Notes: generated by a model from the sequence alone, not told the origin. DNA of 40,060 nt from Harryflintia acetispora (GCA_004340125.1 SLUK01000016.1:1-40060), one strand, 5' to 3'; counted from the first letter of the stretch, positions 1 to 9,129 are shown. Made by a program: numbers and translations.

Positions 1-3
1 AGA

Positions 4-21
4 CTCCCAATACTTTGGGAG
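4..21. other. Hairpin just upstream of 5S rRNA
   Basis: CTCCCAA (4-10) pairs perfectly with TTGGGAG (15-21) around a 4-base loop. It lies in what should be the 23S-5S spacer, so it is probably a processing stem or spacer structure. The 23S gene itself is outside the window. Confidence 0.55.
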
Positions 22-30
22 GCAACCCAA

Positions 31-150
<120 letters not shown>

Positions 151-153
151 CAG

Positions 154-208
154 TGTCCGATTGCGGACATAAAAAAGAGAACGCTGATTGGCGTTCTCTT
201 TTTTATTT
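154..208 (+). terminator. rRNA operon terminator (two hairpins)
   Basis: A small hairpin (TGTCCG 154-159 with CGGACA 164-169) is followed by a strong stem, AAAAAAGAGAACGC (171-184) pairing with GCGTTCTCTTTTTT (191-204), and then a T-rich run. This is a classic rho-independent terminator ending the rRNA transcript. Confidence 0.93.
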
Positions 209-314
209 TGCAGAACACAAACGCCTCCACTTCTTCCCGCTATCTGAACAAAAATAGACAGCCCGAAAGCCCAAAAGAGTGTGAAGAATGCGGCTATGCA
301 GGGGGAGGCGGATG

Positions 315-323
315 TGCTATAAT
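315..323 (+). promoter_or_regulatory. Extended -10 promoter for the first MATE gene
   Basis: TGCTATAAT at 315-323 is a perfect extended -10 (TGnTATAAT), about 59 bases before the MATE start codon. No convincing -35 is seen, as expected for an extended -10 promoter. Confidence 0.6.
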
Positions 324-381
324 AGCCGCTATGTAAAGAGCTAAAAGCAATCTCAAAAAGTTATCGAGGGAGGGACCCCCT

Positions 382-1734
382 ATGTCAAAGTCCATGCGCA
401 TCGACGCCAAGACCTCCCTGTTTGGGATGACCTGGCCGATTTTTATTGAACTGGTGCTGCAGATGCTGGTCGGCAACGTGGACCAGATCATGCTCAGCCA
501 TTACTCCGACACGGCGGTGGCTGCGGTGGGGAATGCCAACCAGATCATCAACGTGCTGATCCTGATGTTCAGCGTGGTCAGCATGGCGACCACCATCCTG
601 GTCTCCCAATACCTGGGCGCGGGCAACCGCGAGAAGGTCTCGCAGATCTATACCCTGGCGGTTTTGGTCAACCTGGCAATCAGCCTAGCGGTGGCGGCGG
701 CCATCTTCCTGATCAATTCCCGGATGTTCGTCTGGATGGCCACCCCGCAGGAGCTGATTGGGGACGCCACCACCTATATCCTGATCAACGGCGGCCTGAT
801 CTTTTTGCAGGGGCTGTTCATGACCTATTCGGCGATCTTCCGCTCCAACGCGCTGATGAAGGAGTCGATGTTCATCGCCGTGGTGATCAACCTGACCAAC
901 ATTCTCGGCAACTTCCTGCTGATCAACGGCGCGGGGGTTATCCCGGCGCTGGGCGTGGCGGGGGCCGCTGTCTCCAGCTGCCTGAGCCGGGGGATCGGGG
1001 TGGTGATCATGATCTACCTCTTCCGCCGGGAGGTCGGCGGGGAAATATCTCTGCGTGTGCTGCGTCCTTTCCCGGGAAATCTTTTGAAGAGGCTGCTGCT
1101 GATCGGCCTGCCCTCGGGCGGGGAATCCCTCTCCTACAACATGACCCAGATGTGCTGCCTCGCGTTCCTCAACATGCTGGGGACCGCGGTGGTCACCACC
1201 AAGGTTTATGCGGTGATGTTCTCGATGCTCGCCTACCTCTATGTCACGGCCATTGCCCAGTCCTCCCAGATCGTGGTGGGGCACCTCGTCGGCGCGGGTG
1301 AGATGGACGATGCCGACCGGCGCACCATGCGCACCCTGCGCTCGTCGGTGCCGGTTTCCTTCGGGATCGCCCTGCTGCTCTTTTTATGCAGCGACTTCCT
1401 CTTCGGACTGTTTACCCAGAACTCCGAAATCCTGCGCATGGGCAAGCTGGTGTTGGGGGTCGAGGTGGCTCTCGAGGTCGGGCGTGCGCTCAATATTGTA
1501 CTGGTGCGCGCTCTGCAGGCGGCCGGGGATGTGCGCTTCCCGGTGGTGGTGGGAATCATCTCGCAGTGGCTGGTCTCGGTCGGGATCGGTTACCTGCTGG
1601 GGATCGTCCTGCACTGGGGGATCGCCGGGATATGGGCGGCGATGGCGGCGGACGAATGCCTGCGCGGAACGGTGATGCTCATCCGCTGGCGCAGCGGAGT
1701 CTGGCGCACCAAGGTGCAGATCGAACGGGAATGA
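382..1734 (+). CDS. MATE family efflux transporter (first of two paralogues)
   Basis: A multidrug and toxin extrusion (MATE) transporter, which exports drugs or metabolites across the cytoplasmic membrane by cation antiport. The protein has 450 residues, the usual MATE length, and alternates hydrophobic segments consistent with 12 membrane helices in two MatE halves (roughly residues 15-180 and 240-400). Typical signatures are 'GNVDQIMLSHY' near residue 31 and 'GNANQIINVLI' near 50. The start is ATG at 382 behind GGGAGGGA. The substrate cannot be read from sequence. The next plus-strand gene (2290) is a close paralogue with long identical blocks, so this is a tandem duplication. It ends in a hairpin shared with the convergent gene at 1765. 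Confidence 0.93.
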   Translation: MSKSMRIDAKTSLFGMTWPIFIELVLQMLVGNVDQIMLSHYSDTAVAAVGNANQIINVLILMFSVVSMATTILVSQYLGAGNREKVSQIYTLAVLVNLAISLAVAAAIFLINSRMFVWMATPQELIGDATTYILINGGLIFLQGLFMTYSAIFRSNALMKESMFIAVVINLTNILGNFLLINGAGVIPALGVAGAAVSSCLSRGIGVVIMIYLFRREVGGEISLRVLRPFPGNLLKRLLLIGLPSGGESLSYNMTQMCCLAFLNMLGTAVVTTKVYAVMFSMLAYLYVTAIAQSSQIVVGHLVGAGEMDDADRRTMRTLRSSVPVSFGIALLLFLCSDFLFGLFTQNSEILRMGKLVLGVEVALEVGRALNIVLVRALQAAGDVRFPVVVGIISQWLVSVGIGYLLGIVLHWGIAGIWAAMAADECLRGTVMLIRWRSGVWRTKVQIERE

Positions 1735-1738
1735 CGAC

Positions 1739-1765
1739 AGGAGGCCGAGGCACCCCCGGCCTCCT
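1739..1765. terminator. Bidirectional terminator hairpin
   Basis: AGGAGGCCG (1739-1747) pairs perfectly with CGGCCTCCT (1757-1765). It sits between the stop of the plus-strand MATE gene (1734) and the stop of the convergent minus-strand gene (1765). The T tract is short. Confidence 0.65.
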
Positions 1766-2178
1766 TACTGTTCCCGCAGCAGCCGGTTGCCGAAGGCGTT
1801 TAGCGCCTCGCAGGGCCGGTACTTGGTCCGGTGGCAGACCCCGTCCAGATATAAAAAGGGATTGTAGGCCCCGGCGGTGTGGGTGCTCCCATCCCGGAGC
1901 GTGAAGGTGACCTCCACCAGCTGTCCGGCGTAGTCCCGGCCCGAATCATCCTTGCGGTAGACCACCAGCCCGCGCAGGATTTCGGCAAGCTCATCGAGCT
2001 GCGCGGGGTCGGTGAGTGGCAGCGTCTCCCCCGGCGGGCTGACGAAGAAGGAAGCCGACAGGATGTCCCCTTCCTTCAAATGGGCAAACGGCCTGCGCCC
2101 AAAGGGGCGCAGCACAAATAGGAACACTGCGGTGAGCGCCAGTAACAGCATGAGCGCCGTCATGCGTTTTTTCGTCAT
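1765..2178 (-). CDS. Hypothetical single-pass membrane-anchored protein
   Basis: Not recognised as a named family. The 137-residue product begins with a basic head (MTKKR) and a hydrophobic segment (residues about 7-23) that could be a signal anchor. A soluble, exported domain with mixed beta-type sequence follows. That domain contains two cysteines ('GVCHRTKYRPCEALNAFG', near residues 114 and 122) and a pattern ending 'AFGNRLLREQ'. The start ATG at 2178 follows AGAGGAG on the minus strand, which supports a real gene. It lies convergent to the first MATE gene and divergent from the second, so it interrupts the duplicated pair. Its function is unknown. Confidence 0.7.
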   Translation of the reverse strand: MTKKRMTALMLLLALTAVFLFVLRPFGRRPFAHLKEGDILSASFFVSPPGETLPLTDPAQLDELAEILRGLVVYRKDDSGRDYAGQLVEVTFTLRDGSTHTAGAYNPFLYLDGVCHRTKYRPCEALNAFGNRLLREQ

Positions 2179-2228
2179 CTTACCATCTCCTCTATTCTAT
2201 AGTGCGGAAAGAGGGCGAGAATGCTGCC

Positions 2229-2257
2229 TTGCGCAATCGGTAAAGAGGATGTAAAAT
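2229..2257 (+). promoter_or_regulatory. Putative promoter for the second MATE gene
   Basis: TTGCGC (2229-2234), a 17-bp spacer and TAAAAT (2252-2257) lie 33 bases before the start codon. The -35 matches only three of six consensus bases, so confidence is moderate. Confidence 0.45.
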
Positions 2258-2289
2258 GAAAGCAACAAGCGAAAAGGAGAGACGGGGCC

Positions 2290-3651
2290 ATGCAACGCGA
2301 AATCACCTTGGATTCCAACACCTCACTGTTCCACCTCACCTGGCCGATCTTCATCGAAATCCTGCTGCAGATCCTGGTCGGGAACATCGACCAGATCATG
2401 CTCAGCCACTATTCCGACACGGCGGTGGCCGCAGTGGGCAACGCCAACCAGATCATCAACATGCTGATTCTGGTCTTCAGCGTGATCAGTACCGCCACCA
2501 CCATCCTGGTCTCCCAGTACCTGGGCGCGGGCAACCGGGAGAAGGTGGCGCAGCTCTACACCTTGGCCTTCCTGGTCAACCTGGCGCTCAGCCTGGCGGT
2601 GGCGGGCGGGATCCTGCTCTTTAACCGCCCGATTTTTCGCCTGATGTCCACTCCGCAGGAGCTGATGGGCGATGCGGTGACCTATCTTGGCATCAACGGC
2701 GGGCTGATCTCGCTGCAGGCGGTCTTCCTCACCTTTACGGCGATCTTCCGGTCCAACGAGCTGATGAAGGAGTCGATGGCCGTCTCGGTGGTCATCAACC
2801 TTTGCAACATCCTGGGCAATCTGCTGCTGATCCACGGCGCTGGGCCGTTTCCCGCGCTGGGGGTAGCGGGGGCCGCCATTGCGAGCTGCCTGAGCCGTCT
2901 GATCGGCATCGGGATCATGGCGGTGCTCTTTTCCCGGGAGATCGGGGTGCGCCTCTCGCTGCGGCTGCTGCGCCCCTTCCCGGGCGATCTGCTGCGAAAG
3001 CTGTTGATGATCGGCCTGCCCTCGGGAGGCGAGCACCTGTCCTATAACCTCGCGCAGACCTGCTGCTTGACCTTCCTCAATATCATGGGCACGGCGGTGG
3101 TCACCACCAAGGTCTACGCCATGATGTTTACCCGGGTGGCCGCGATGTTTACCTCCTCGCTCGCCCAGGCCTCGCAGATCGTGGTGGGCCACATGGCGGG
3201 TGCGGGGAAGATGGAGGAATGCGATAGGCGCACCATGCGCACTCTGCGCGTCGCGGTGCCGATCACCCTGCCCATCGTGATTTTGATGTTTCTGTGCAGC
3301 GACTTCCTCTTCGGGCTGTTTACGGATAATCCGGAAATCCTGCGCATGGGCAGGATCGTGCTCGGGTTCCAGATCGTCAACGAGATGGGCCACACCATCA
3401 ACAGCATCTTTGTCAAGGCGCTGCAGGCGGCGGGGGACGTGCAATTCCCGGTCGCGGCCGGGGTCGTCTCCCAGTGGGTGATTTCGGTCGGGGGCGGATG
3501 GCTCTTCGGCCTCTGCCTCGGGATGGGGATCGCCGGGATTTGGCTGGCGATGACCATCGACGAATGTCTGCGCGCGCTGGTGATGTTCCTGCGCTGGCGC
3601 AGCGGGATCTGGCGCACCAAGGTACAGGTCAGCGAGGAGGAGCGGCTGTGA
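2290..3651 (+). CDS. MATE family efflux transporter (second paralogue)
   Basis: A second multidrug/toxin MATE exporter of 453 residues with 12 predicted membrane helices. It aligns with the gene at 382 end to end, sharing blocks such as 'LVGNxDQIMLSHYSDTAVAA' near residues 30-50 and 'RWRSGxWRTKVQ' at the C-terminus. The start ATG at 2290 follows AAGGAGA (about 2274-2280). The two copies differ mostly at conservative positions inside membrane helices and in the loop near residues 270-285. That pattern would allow different substrates, but this is inference. A long hairpin begins at its stop codon. Confidence 0.93.
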   Translation: MQREITLDSNTSLFHLTWPIFIEILLQILVGNIDQIMLSHYSDTAVAAVGNANQIINMLILVFSVISTATTILVSQYLGAGNREKVAQLYTLAFLVNLALSLAVAGGILLFNRPIFRLMSTPQELMGDAVTYLGINGGLISLQAVFLTFTAIFRSNELMKESMAVSVVINLCNILGNLLLIHGAGPFPALGVAGAAIASCLSRLIGIGIMAVLFSREIGVRLSLRLLRPFPGDLLRKLLMIGLPSGGEHLSYNLAQTCCLTFLNIMGTAVVTTKVYAMMFTRVAAMFTSSLAQASQIVVGHMAGAGKMEECDRRTMRTLRVAVPITLPIVILMFLCSDFLFGLFTDNPEILRMGRIVLGFQIVNEMGHTINSIFVKALQAAGDVQFPVAAGVVSQWVISVGGGWLFGLCLGMGIAGIWLAMTIDECLRALVMFLRWRSGIWRTKVQVSEEERL

Positions 3652-3714
3652 GGCGCAGGCTCGCTTTGCGAGCGGTGCGCCTCACGGGCTGGAAACGAAT
3701 CGTTTCCCCCCGTG
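3648..3714 (+). terminator. Two stacked hairpins at the MATE stop codon
   Basis: The first hairpin begins at the stop codon. GTGAGGCGCA (3648-3657) pairs with TGCGCCTCAC (3676-3685), with an inner GCTCGC/GCGAGC stem and TTT loop. The second has CACGGG (3683-3688) pairing with CCCGTG (3709-3714) and an inner GGAAACG/CGTTTCC stem. Neither has a U tract, so they may stabilise mRNA ends as well as end transcription. Confidence 0.55.
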
Positions 3715-3770
3715 TGCCCCCTTTCGGGATAGTTAGCATTATAAAATCCCCCTAAAGATCAGGAAGGGGA

Positions 3771-3829
3771 GCAAAAAGCTCCCTGTGGGAGGTTTTTGCG
3801 TGGGGAAACCCTATCAAGGGGTTTCCCCA
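3771..3829. repeat. Two-hairpin intergenic cassette (copy 1)
   Basis: GCAAAAAGCTCCC (3771-3783) pairs with GGGAGGTTTTTGC (3787-3799) with one mismatch. TGGGGAAACCC (3801-3811) pairs with the GGGTTTCCCCA that ends at 3829. The order, spacing and linker match hairpins at 18715-18764, but the stem sequences differ, so both arms have changed together. It belongs to a dispersed structured repeat family, described in the findings. Confidence 0.65.
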
Positions 3830-3837
3830 TGGCGGCA

Positions 3838-3870
3838 AAAGAAAGGGCCCCGGCAACAGCCGGGGCTCTT
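3838..3870 (-). terminator. purL terminator
   Basis: On the minus strand, immediately after the purL stop, GAGCCCCGGC and GCCGGGGCCC form a GC-rich stem (plus-strand 3845-3868) followed by TTTCTTTT. It is a standard intrinsic terminator for the mtaB-purL transcript. Confidence 0.88.
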
Positions 3871-3880
3871 TTATATTTAT

Positions 3881-6800
3881 TTAGATGTGGAAATACTCGA
3901 CCGCGCCGGCGAAGATCGGCTGATCCTTGAAGCCGGTGACGTTCTGGAACAGGTCGTTTGCCCCGCGCTCGGTGTGGCCCATCTTGCCGTAAATGCGCCC
4001 GTCGGGGGAGGTGATCCCCTCGATGGCGGCATAGGAGCCGTTGGGGTTGAAGCGGATGTCCATGGTGGGATTCCCGTCGAGATCGACGTACTGGGTGGCG
4101 ATCTGCCCGTTTTCCGCCAGACGCTCGAGCATGCCGCCGCTGGCGATAAAGCGGCCCTCCCCGTGGGAGACGGCGATGGTGTGGACGTCGTCCGGCTGGC
4201 ACTTCATCAGCCAGGGCGAGCGGTTGGTCACCACCCGGGTGCGCACCAGCATGGACTGGTGGCGGCAGATGGTGTTATAGGTCAGCGTCGGGCAGCTGTC
4301 GTCCACATCCTGGATATGCCCGAAGGGCAGCAGCCCCAGCTTGATCAGCGCCTGGAAGCCGTTGCAGATACCCAGCATCAGCCCGTCGCGCTGATCCAGA
4401 AGCCCGTGCACCGCCTCGGTGATGGCCGGGTTGCGGAAGAACGAGACGATGAACTTGGCGCTGCCGTCCGGCTCGTCGCCGCCCGAGAAGCCGCCGGGCA
4501 GGGCGATGATCTGGCTGCCCTCGATGGCGCGCACCATCTGCTGCACCGATTCCTCGATGTCGCGCGGCGAGAGGTTGCGCAGCACCACGATCTGCGCCTC
4601 GGCTCCGGCGCGCGCGAAGGCGCGCGCGGTGTCATACTCGCAGTTGGTGCCCGGGAAGACCGGGACCACCACCTTGGGCCGGGCAATGCCGACCTTGGGG
4701 CTGACGCTGCGCTGGCAGTCGTAGGCGTAGCGCTCGACCTCGCCCTTTCCATTGGGGGTGAGATAGGGGAAGACCGGGGCGAGCTTCCCTTCATAGGCGG
4801 CCTGGACCGTCAGCAGGTCGGCCTTCTCGCCGCCCAGGGTGAAGCGGTATTCCCGCTCGGTGACGCCCAGGAGCTCGGCGTGCTTGACGCTCCCCTCGCA
4901 CTCGAAGAGGAAGCCGCCGAAGAGGGGGGAGAGCAGCCGTTCCATCGTCAGCCCCTCGGCCGCCCTGAAGCCGATCCGGTTGCCCAGCGCCATCTTGCAA
5001 AGCCCCTCGAGCATCCCGCCGCCGGTGATGGCCCAGACCGAACGGGCCCGCCCGGCCTGGATCAATGACTGCATTTTATCGAAGACCGCGCGGACAGACT
5101 CAAAGTCGGGCAGCCCGTTTTCATCATAGCGCGGGGCGAGCAGGTAGACGTTGTTCCCGGCCCCCTTGAATTCGGGGGAGGGGATGCGCCGGGTGTTGCC
5201 CACCGACACGGCGAAGGAGACCAATGTGGGCGGCACGTCGATCTCCTCGAACGAGCCGGACATCGAGTCCTTGCCGCCGATCGAGGCGATCCCGAGGCGT
5301 ATCTGCGCCTCGAGCGCGCCGAGCAGGGCGGCCATCGGCTTGCCCCAGCGCTTGGGGTCGCCCTTGGTCCGCTCGAAATATTCCTGGAAGGTCAGCCAGC
5401 AGTGGCGGTAGTCGCCGCCGGCGGCAACCACCTTGGCCACCGACTCGATCACCGCGAGCATGGCGCTGTGGTAGGGGCTGCGCACCGCCACGTCGGGGTC
5501 GTAGCCGAAGGCCATCAGCGAGCAGGTGGTGGTCTCGCCCCGCAGCAGCGGGATTTTAGCCGCCATCGCCTGCGCGGGGGTCAGCTGGTAGCGCCCGCCG
5601 AAGGGCATAAGCACGCTGCCCGCGCCGATGGTGGAGTCAAAGCGCTCGCAAAGCCCCTTCTGGGAGCAGCGGCGCAGATCGCTCATGAAGGAGGAGAGCT
5701 TCTCCTCGAGGTTTGCGCCCGCGGGAAGCGCGGGCTCCGGCCTCCCGGCGGGGGAGGCCACCTCAATATCGGTGTGCTTCTTGGCGCCGTTGGAATTGAG
5801 GAATTCGCGGGAGAGGTCGACGATCCGCTTGCCGTTCCACTCCATGGTCAGGCGGGGGGCCTCGGTGACCACCGCCACCTGCACGGCCGCGAGGTTTTCT
5901 TCGCTTGCCAGGCGGGTGAAGGCCGCCGCGTCCTCGGCGGACACCACCACGGCCATGCGCTCCTGGGACTCGCTGATGGCAAGCTCGGTGCCGTCCAGCC
6001 CGTCATACTTCTGGGGGACGGCGTTCAGGTTGATCTGCAGCCCGTCGGCCAGCTCCCCGATGGCCACCGACACGCCGCCCGCGCCAAAGTCGTTGCAGCA
6101 CTTGATGAGCCGGGTGGCCTCGGGGTTGCGGAAGAGGCGCTGGAGCTTGCGCTCCTCGGGCGGATTGCCCTTCTGCACCTCGGCGGTGCAGGTGGTCAGC
6201 GAGGAGAGGGTATGCACCTTGGAGGAGCCGGTGGCGCCCCCGCAGCCGTCCCGGCCGGTCTTGCCGCCGAGCAGCAGCACCACGTCCCCCGCCTGCGGGC
6301 GGGAGCGGCGCACATTTTCACACGGGGCCGCACCGACCACCGCGCCGATCTCCATGCGCTTCGCCACATAGCCGGGATGGTAGATTTCATGCACCAGCCC
6401 GGTGGCAAGCCCAATCTGGTTGCCGTAGGAGGAGTAGCCGGCCGCCGCGGTGGTGACGATCTTGCGCTGGGGCAGCTTGCCCGGCAGGGTCTCCTCGATC
6501 GGGACCAGCGGGTCGCCAGCACCCGTGACGCGCATCGCCTGGTAGACGTAGCTGCGCCCGGACAACGGGTCGCGGATCGCCCCGCCCAGGCAGGTGGCGG
6601 CGCCGCCAAACGGCTCGATCTCGGTGGGATGGTTGTGGGTCTCGTTTTTGAACATCAAAAGCCAATCCTGCTGCTCCCCGTCCACATCCACCTTGATCTT
6701 GACCGAGCAGGCGTTGATCTCCTCGCTCTCGTCCAGATCGTTTAAGACGCCCTGCGCGCGCAGGGCCTTGGCGCCGATGGTCGCAAGATCCATCAGGGTC

Positions 6801-7588
6801 ATCGGTTTCTCCTGCCGGCCCAGGCTCTCGCGCAGGCGCAGATAGTGCTCGAAGCTCTCCTTGATGTAGGGGGACTCAATGGACACCTTCCCGATCTCGG
6901 TCGAAAAGGTGGTGTGCCGGCAGTGGTCCGACCAGTAGGTGTCAATCATCCGGATCTCGGTGATGGTCGGGTCGCGGCGCTCGGTTTCTCTAAAGTACTG
7001 CTGGCAGAAGCATACGTCGTCCAGGTCCATCGCCAGGGCGTATTCGTCGAGGAAGGCATGGAGCCCCGCTTCGTCCAGCGCGGTGAACCCTTCGAGCGTC
7101 TTGACGGTGGTGGGGATCTCGTACGCCACCTTTAGGGTATCGGGCCGCGCGAGGCTCGCCTCGCGCGACTCGACGGGGTTGATCAGGTACTGCTTGATCC
7201 GTTCGAAGTCCTGGTCCGATACGCTGCGGTCGATCGCGTAGACCCGCGCGGTGCGCACCAGAGGCCGCTCCTGGGCGGTGGCGAGGCTTATGCACTGCGC
7301 GCAGGAGTCGGCGCGCTGGTCGAACTGGCCGGGCAGGTACTCCACGGCGAAGACGCGCAGCTCCTCATAGGGGCAGGCGGGATAGGTGTCGTCCACCTGC
7401 GGCTCGGAAAGGATGGTCCGGCAGGCGTAGGAGAAGGTCTCCTCGCTGAGATTTTCCAAATCGTACCGGTTGAGCAGATGCAATTCGTGCAGCTCGATCC
7501 CCAGCGCGGAACGCAGGTCCTCCCGCAGCTCCTCGCTCGCGACGGCATAGGCCGGTTTCTTCTCCACAAAAATACGGTAAACGCTCAT
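3881..7588 (-). CDS. purL: Phosphoribosylformylglycinamidine synthase, single-chain
   Basis: Catalyses the fourth step of de novo purine synthesis: FGAR + glutamine + ATP to FGAM. The 1235-residue product is the large single-chain form in which synthetase and glutaminase are fused. The N-terminal PurS-like and linker region is followed by the first AIRS-type ATP domain with 'THNHPTEIEPFGG', then 'NDFGAGGVSVAIGEL', and the second AIRS domain with 'IGGKDSMSG'. The C-terminal class I glutaminase has its nucleophile Cys in 'GICNGFQ' (about residue 1075) and the partner His/Glu in 'VSHGEGRF' (about 1142-1144). I chose ATG 7588 because GAAAGGGGA lies just upstream; the in-frame ATG at 7606 lacks a good site. 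mtaB lies 63 bp upstream in the same direction, so the two are probably cotranscribed. No purine riboswitch was seen. Confidence 0.96.
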   Translation of the reverse strand: MSVYRIFVEKKPAYAVASEELREDLRSALGIELHELHLLNRYDLENLSEETFSYACRTILSEPQVDDTYPACPYEELRVFAVEYLPGQFDQRADSCAQCISLATAQERPLVRTARVYAIDRSVSDQDFERIKQYLINPVESREASLARPDTLKVAYEIPTTVKTLEGFTALDEAGLHAFLDEYALAMDLDDVCFCQQYFRETERRDPTITEIRMIDTYWSDHCRHTTFSTEIGKVSIESPYIKESFEHYLRLRESLGRQEKPMTLMDLATIGAKALRAQGVLNDLDESEEINACSVKIKVDVDGEQQDWLLMFKNETHNHPTEIEPFGGAATCLGGAIRDPLSGRSYVYQAMRVTGAGDPLVPIEETLPGKLPQRKIVTTAAAGYSSYGNQIGLATGLVHEIYHPGYVAKRMEIGAVVGAAPCENVRRSRPQAGDVVLLLGGKTGRDGCGGATGSSKVHTLSSLTTCTAEVQKGNPPEERKLQRLFRNPEATRLIKCCNDFGAGGVSVAIGELADGLQINLNAVPQKYDGLDGTELAISESQERMAVVVSAEDAAAFTRLASEENLAAVQVAVVTEAPRLTMEWNGKRIVDLSREFLNSNGAKKHTDIEVASPAGRPEPALPAGANLEEKLSSFMSDLRRCSQKGLCERFDSTIGAGSVLMPFGGRYQLTPAQAMAAKIPLLRGETTTCSLMAFGYDPDVAVRSPYHSAMLAVIESVAKVVAAGGDYRHCWLTFQEYFERTKGDPKRWGKPMAALLGALEAQIRLGIASIGGKDSMSGSFEEIDVPPTLVSFAVSVGNTRRIPSPEFKGAGNNVYLLAPRYDENGLPDFESVRAVFDKMQSLIQAGRARSVWAITGGGMLEGLCKMALGNRIGFRAAEGLTMERLLSPLFGGFLFECEGSVKHAELLGVTEREYRFTLGGEKADLLTVQAAYEGKLAPVFPYLTPNGKGEVERYAYDCQRSVSPKVGIARPKVVVPVFPGTNCEYDTARAFARAGAEAQIVVLRNLSPRDIEESVQQMVRAIEGSQIIALPGGFSGGDEPDGSAKFIVSFFRNPAITEAVHGLLDQRDGLMLGICNGFQALIKLGLLPFGHIQDVDDSCPTLTYNTICRHQSMLVRTRVVTNRSPWLMKCQPDDVHTIAVSHGEGRFIASGGMLERLAENGQIATQYVDLDGNPTMDIRFNPNGSYAAIEGITSPDGRIYGKMGHTERGANDLFQNVTGFKDQPIFAGAVEYFHI

Positions 7589-7651
7589 TGGGGTCCCCTT
7601 TCTCATTGGCGGCAGCGGTTCTTGTTTATCCAGTCGCGGCGGCTCGCCGCG

Positions 7652-8944
7652 CTATTTTACGAGTTCGCCCTCGCATTCGTCCTCCCCGGCCGCGGTGAGG
7701 ACGGCCGGGATGATCTGCCCGCGCAGGTCGCGGGAGGAATGTACCCGCACGGGGGTATAGTTTTTGGTATAGCCGGTGTAGACGTCCCCCTCGGGATTCT
7801 GCTCGAAGAGCACGTCGCAGCGCAGCCCCACCTGGGAGCACAGGAAGCACCGGCGGCTTTCCGCGGCGGCTGCCAGCATGCGGCGGCTGCGCCCGGCCTT
7901 GACGCCGGCGGGCACCTGCCCGTCCATCCTGTCGGCGGCGGTGCCGGGGCGGCGGGAATAGGAAAAGACGTGGGCCTTGGCAAAGCCGGTCTCCTGCACG
8001 AAGGAGAGGGACTGTGTAAATTCCTCGTCGCTCTCCCCGGGGAAGCCGACCATCACGTCGGTGGTGATGGCGGGATGATCGAAGCGCGCGCGAATGCGGC
8101 TGACGATCGCGCGGTACTCGGCGGTATCATAGTGCCGGCGCATCCGGCGCAGGGTCTCGTCGCACCCGCTTTGCAGCGAGAGGTGGAACTGCGGGCAGAA
8201 CTTTGGCAGCGCCGCCAGCGCACAGATGGTTTCCTCGTCCAGCAGCTCGGGCTCCAGGCTCCCCAGGCGCACCCGTTCGAGCCCGGGGATGGAGCAGGCG
8301 AGGGACACCGCGTCCAGCAGCCGGCGTCCGGTGTCCACCCCGTAGTTTGAGAGGTTGATCCCCACCAGTACCGCCTCGCGGTAGCCGCCCGCGGCGAGGG
8401 CAAGAAGCTCCCGCTCCAGCTCGTCCAGGGGCTTGGAGCGGAAGGGCCCGCGCGCGAAGGGGATGATGCAGTAAGCGCAGTACCGCTCGCAGCCGTCCTG
8501 GATCTTGATAAAGGCGCGGGTGCGCTCGTTGAAGTGGGTCACCTGCATGCTCTCGAAGGGCTCGCCCCGGTGGTGGGGAACGATTTCCTGGATGCGCTCC
8601 CTGGTGCTGAGCGCCCGCTGCACCGCCGGCAGCAGAGCGCCGCGGTTGGAGGCGCCGGTGATCACGTCCGCCTCTGGCACCAGCGCGGCGACGTCGGGAA
8701 AGGCCTGCGCATAGCAGCCGCAGAGCACCAGCAGCGAGGCGGGGTGCTCCCGGCGCAGGCGGCGCATGAGCTTGCGCACCTTGTTGTCCCCCTCGCCGGT
8801 GACGGTGCAGGAGTTGACGACGTAGACGTCGCAGTTTTCCTCCATGGGACGCACCGAGAAGCCCGCCGCCGCGAACTGGCCGATCAGGCTCTGGGTTTCA
8901 TATTGGTTGACCTTGCAGCCAAAGGTGTAGAAAGCAGCCTTCAT
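7652..8944 (-). CDS. mtaB: tRNA threonylcarbamoyladenosine methylthiotransferase
   Basis: A radical SAM enzyme of the MiaB family that adds a methylthio group to t6A at tRNA position 37. The 430-residue length is typical. The N-terminal UPF0004 domain carries cluster-ligand cysteines at C10 ('TFGCKVNQYE'), C46 ('NSCTV') and C75 or C77 ('LCGCYAQ'). The radical SAM domain has 'CERYCAYC' (C152, C156, C159). A C-terminal TRAM-like region (about 365-430) should bind tRNA. 'TFGCKVNQ' at the N-terminus favours MtaB over MiaB. The start ATG follows AAAGGAGC. It is the first gene of the mtaB-purL unit, with a promoter near 9094-9122 and a leader of about 140 nt containing a large hairpin. Confidence 0.92.
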   Translation of the reverse strand: MKAAFYTFGCKVNQYETQSLIGQFAAAGFSVRPMEENCDVYVVNSCTVTGEGDNKVRKLMRRLRREHPASLLVLCGCYAQAFPDVAALVPEADVITGASNRGALLPAVQRALSTRERIQEIVPHHRGEPFESMQVTHFNERTRAFIKIQDGCERYCAYCIIPFARGPFRSKPLDELERELLALAAGGYREAVLVGINLSNYGVDTGRRLLDAVSLACSIPGLERVRLGSLEPELLDEETICALAALPKFCPQFHLSLQSGCDETLRRMRRHYDTAEYRAIVSRIRARFDHPAITTDVMVGFPGESDEEFTQSLSFVQETGFAKAHVFSYSRRPGTAADRMDGQVPAGVKAGRSRRMLAAAAESRRCFLCSQVGLRCDVLFEQNPEGDVYTGYTKNYTPVRVHSSRDLRGQIIPAVLTAAGEDECEGELVK

Positions 8945-8987
8945 AGTGCTCCTTTAAGCTCGTTTGCGGATTCCTGCAAAAGGGAAA

Positions 8988-9031
8988 ACCGGCCAAAAAT
9001 CCGATACAAAGCTGGTTGTATTTTGGCCGGT
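8988..9031. promoter_or_regulatory. Large stem-loop in the mtaB leader
   Basis: ACCGGCCAAAA (8988-8998) pairs with TTTTGGCCGGT (9021-9031), and an inner GATACAA/TTGTAT stem extends it. It lies between the mtaB promoter and its start codon. It could be an attenuator or an mRNA-stability element; it matches no riboswitch class I recognise. Confidence 0.5.
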
Positions 9032-9093
9032 CGAAATGGAATATTCTGCAAGTTGTATACAAATTAGACAATTGGGTAATCCTGTTTATAACC

Positions 9094-9122
9094 ATTATAA
9101 TAAATTTACAAATACAAAACAA
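9094..9122 (-). promoter_or_regulatory. mtaB-purL promoter
   Basis: On the minus strand, TTGTTT (plus-strand 9117-9122), a 17-bp spacer and a perfect TATAAT (plus-strand 9094-9099) are seen. It lies only 8 bp from the -35 of the divergent HPr-like gene promoter, so the two are likely to be regulated or occluded together. Confidence 0.72.
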
Positions 9123-9129
9123 TTAGCAG

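Noticed and set aside
5402..6745. 447-residue plus-strand frame opposite purL
   Set aside because: Biased His/Gly/Ala-rich composition and no recognisable domain. purL motifs run through the whole region on the other strand.
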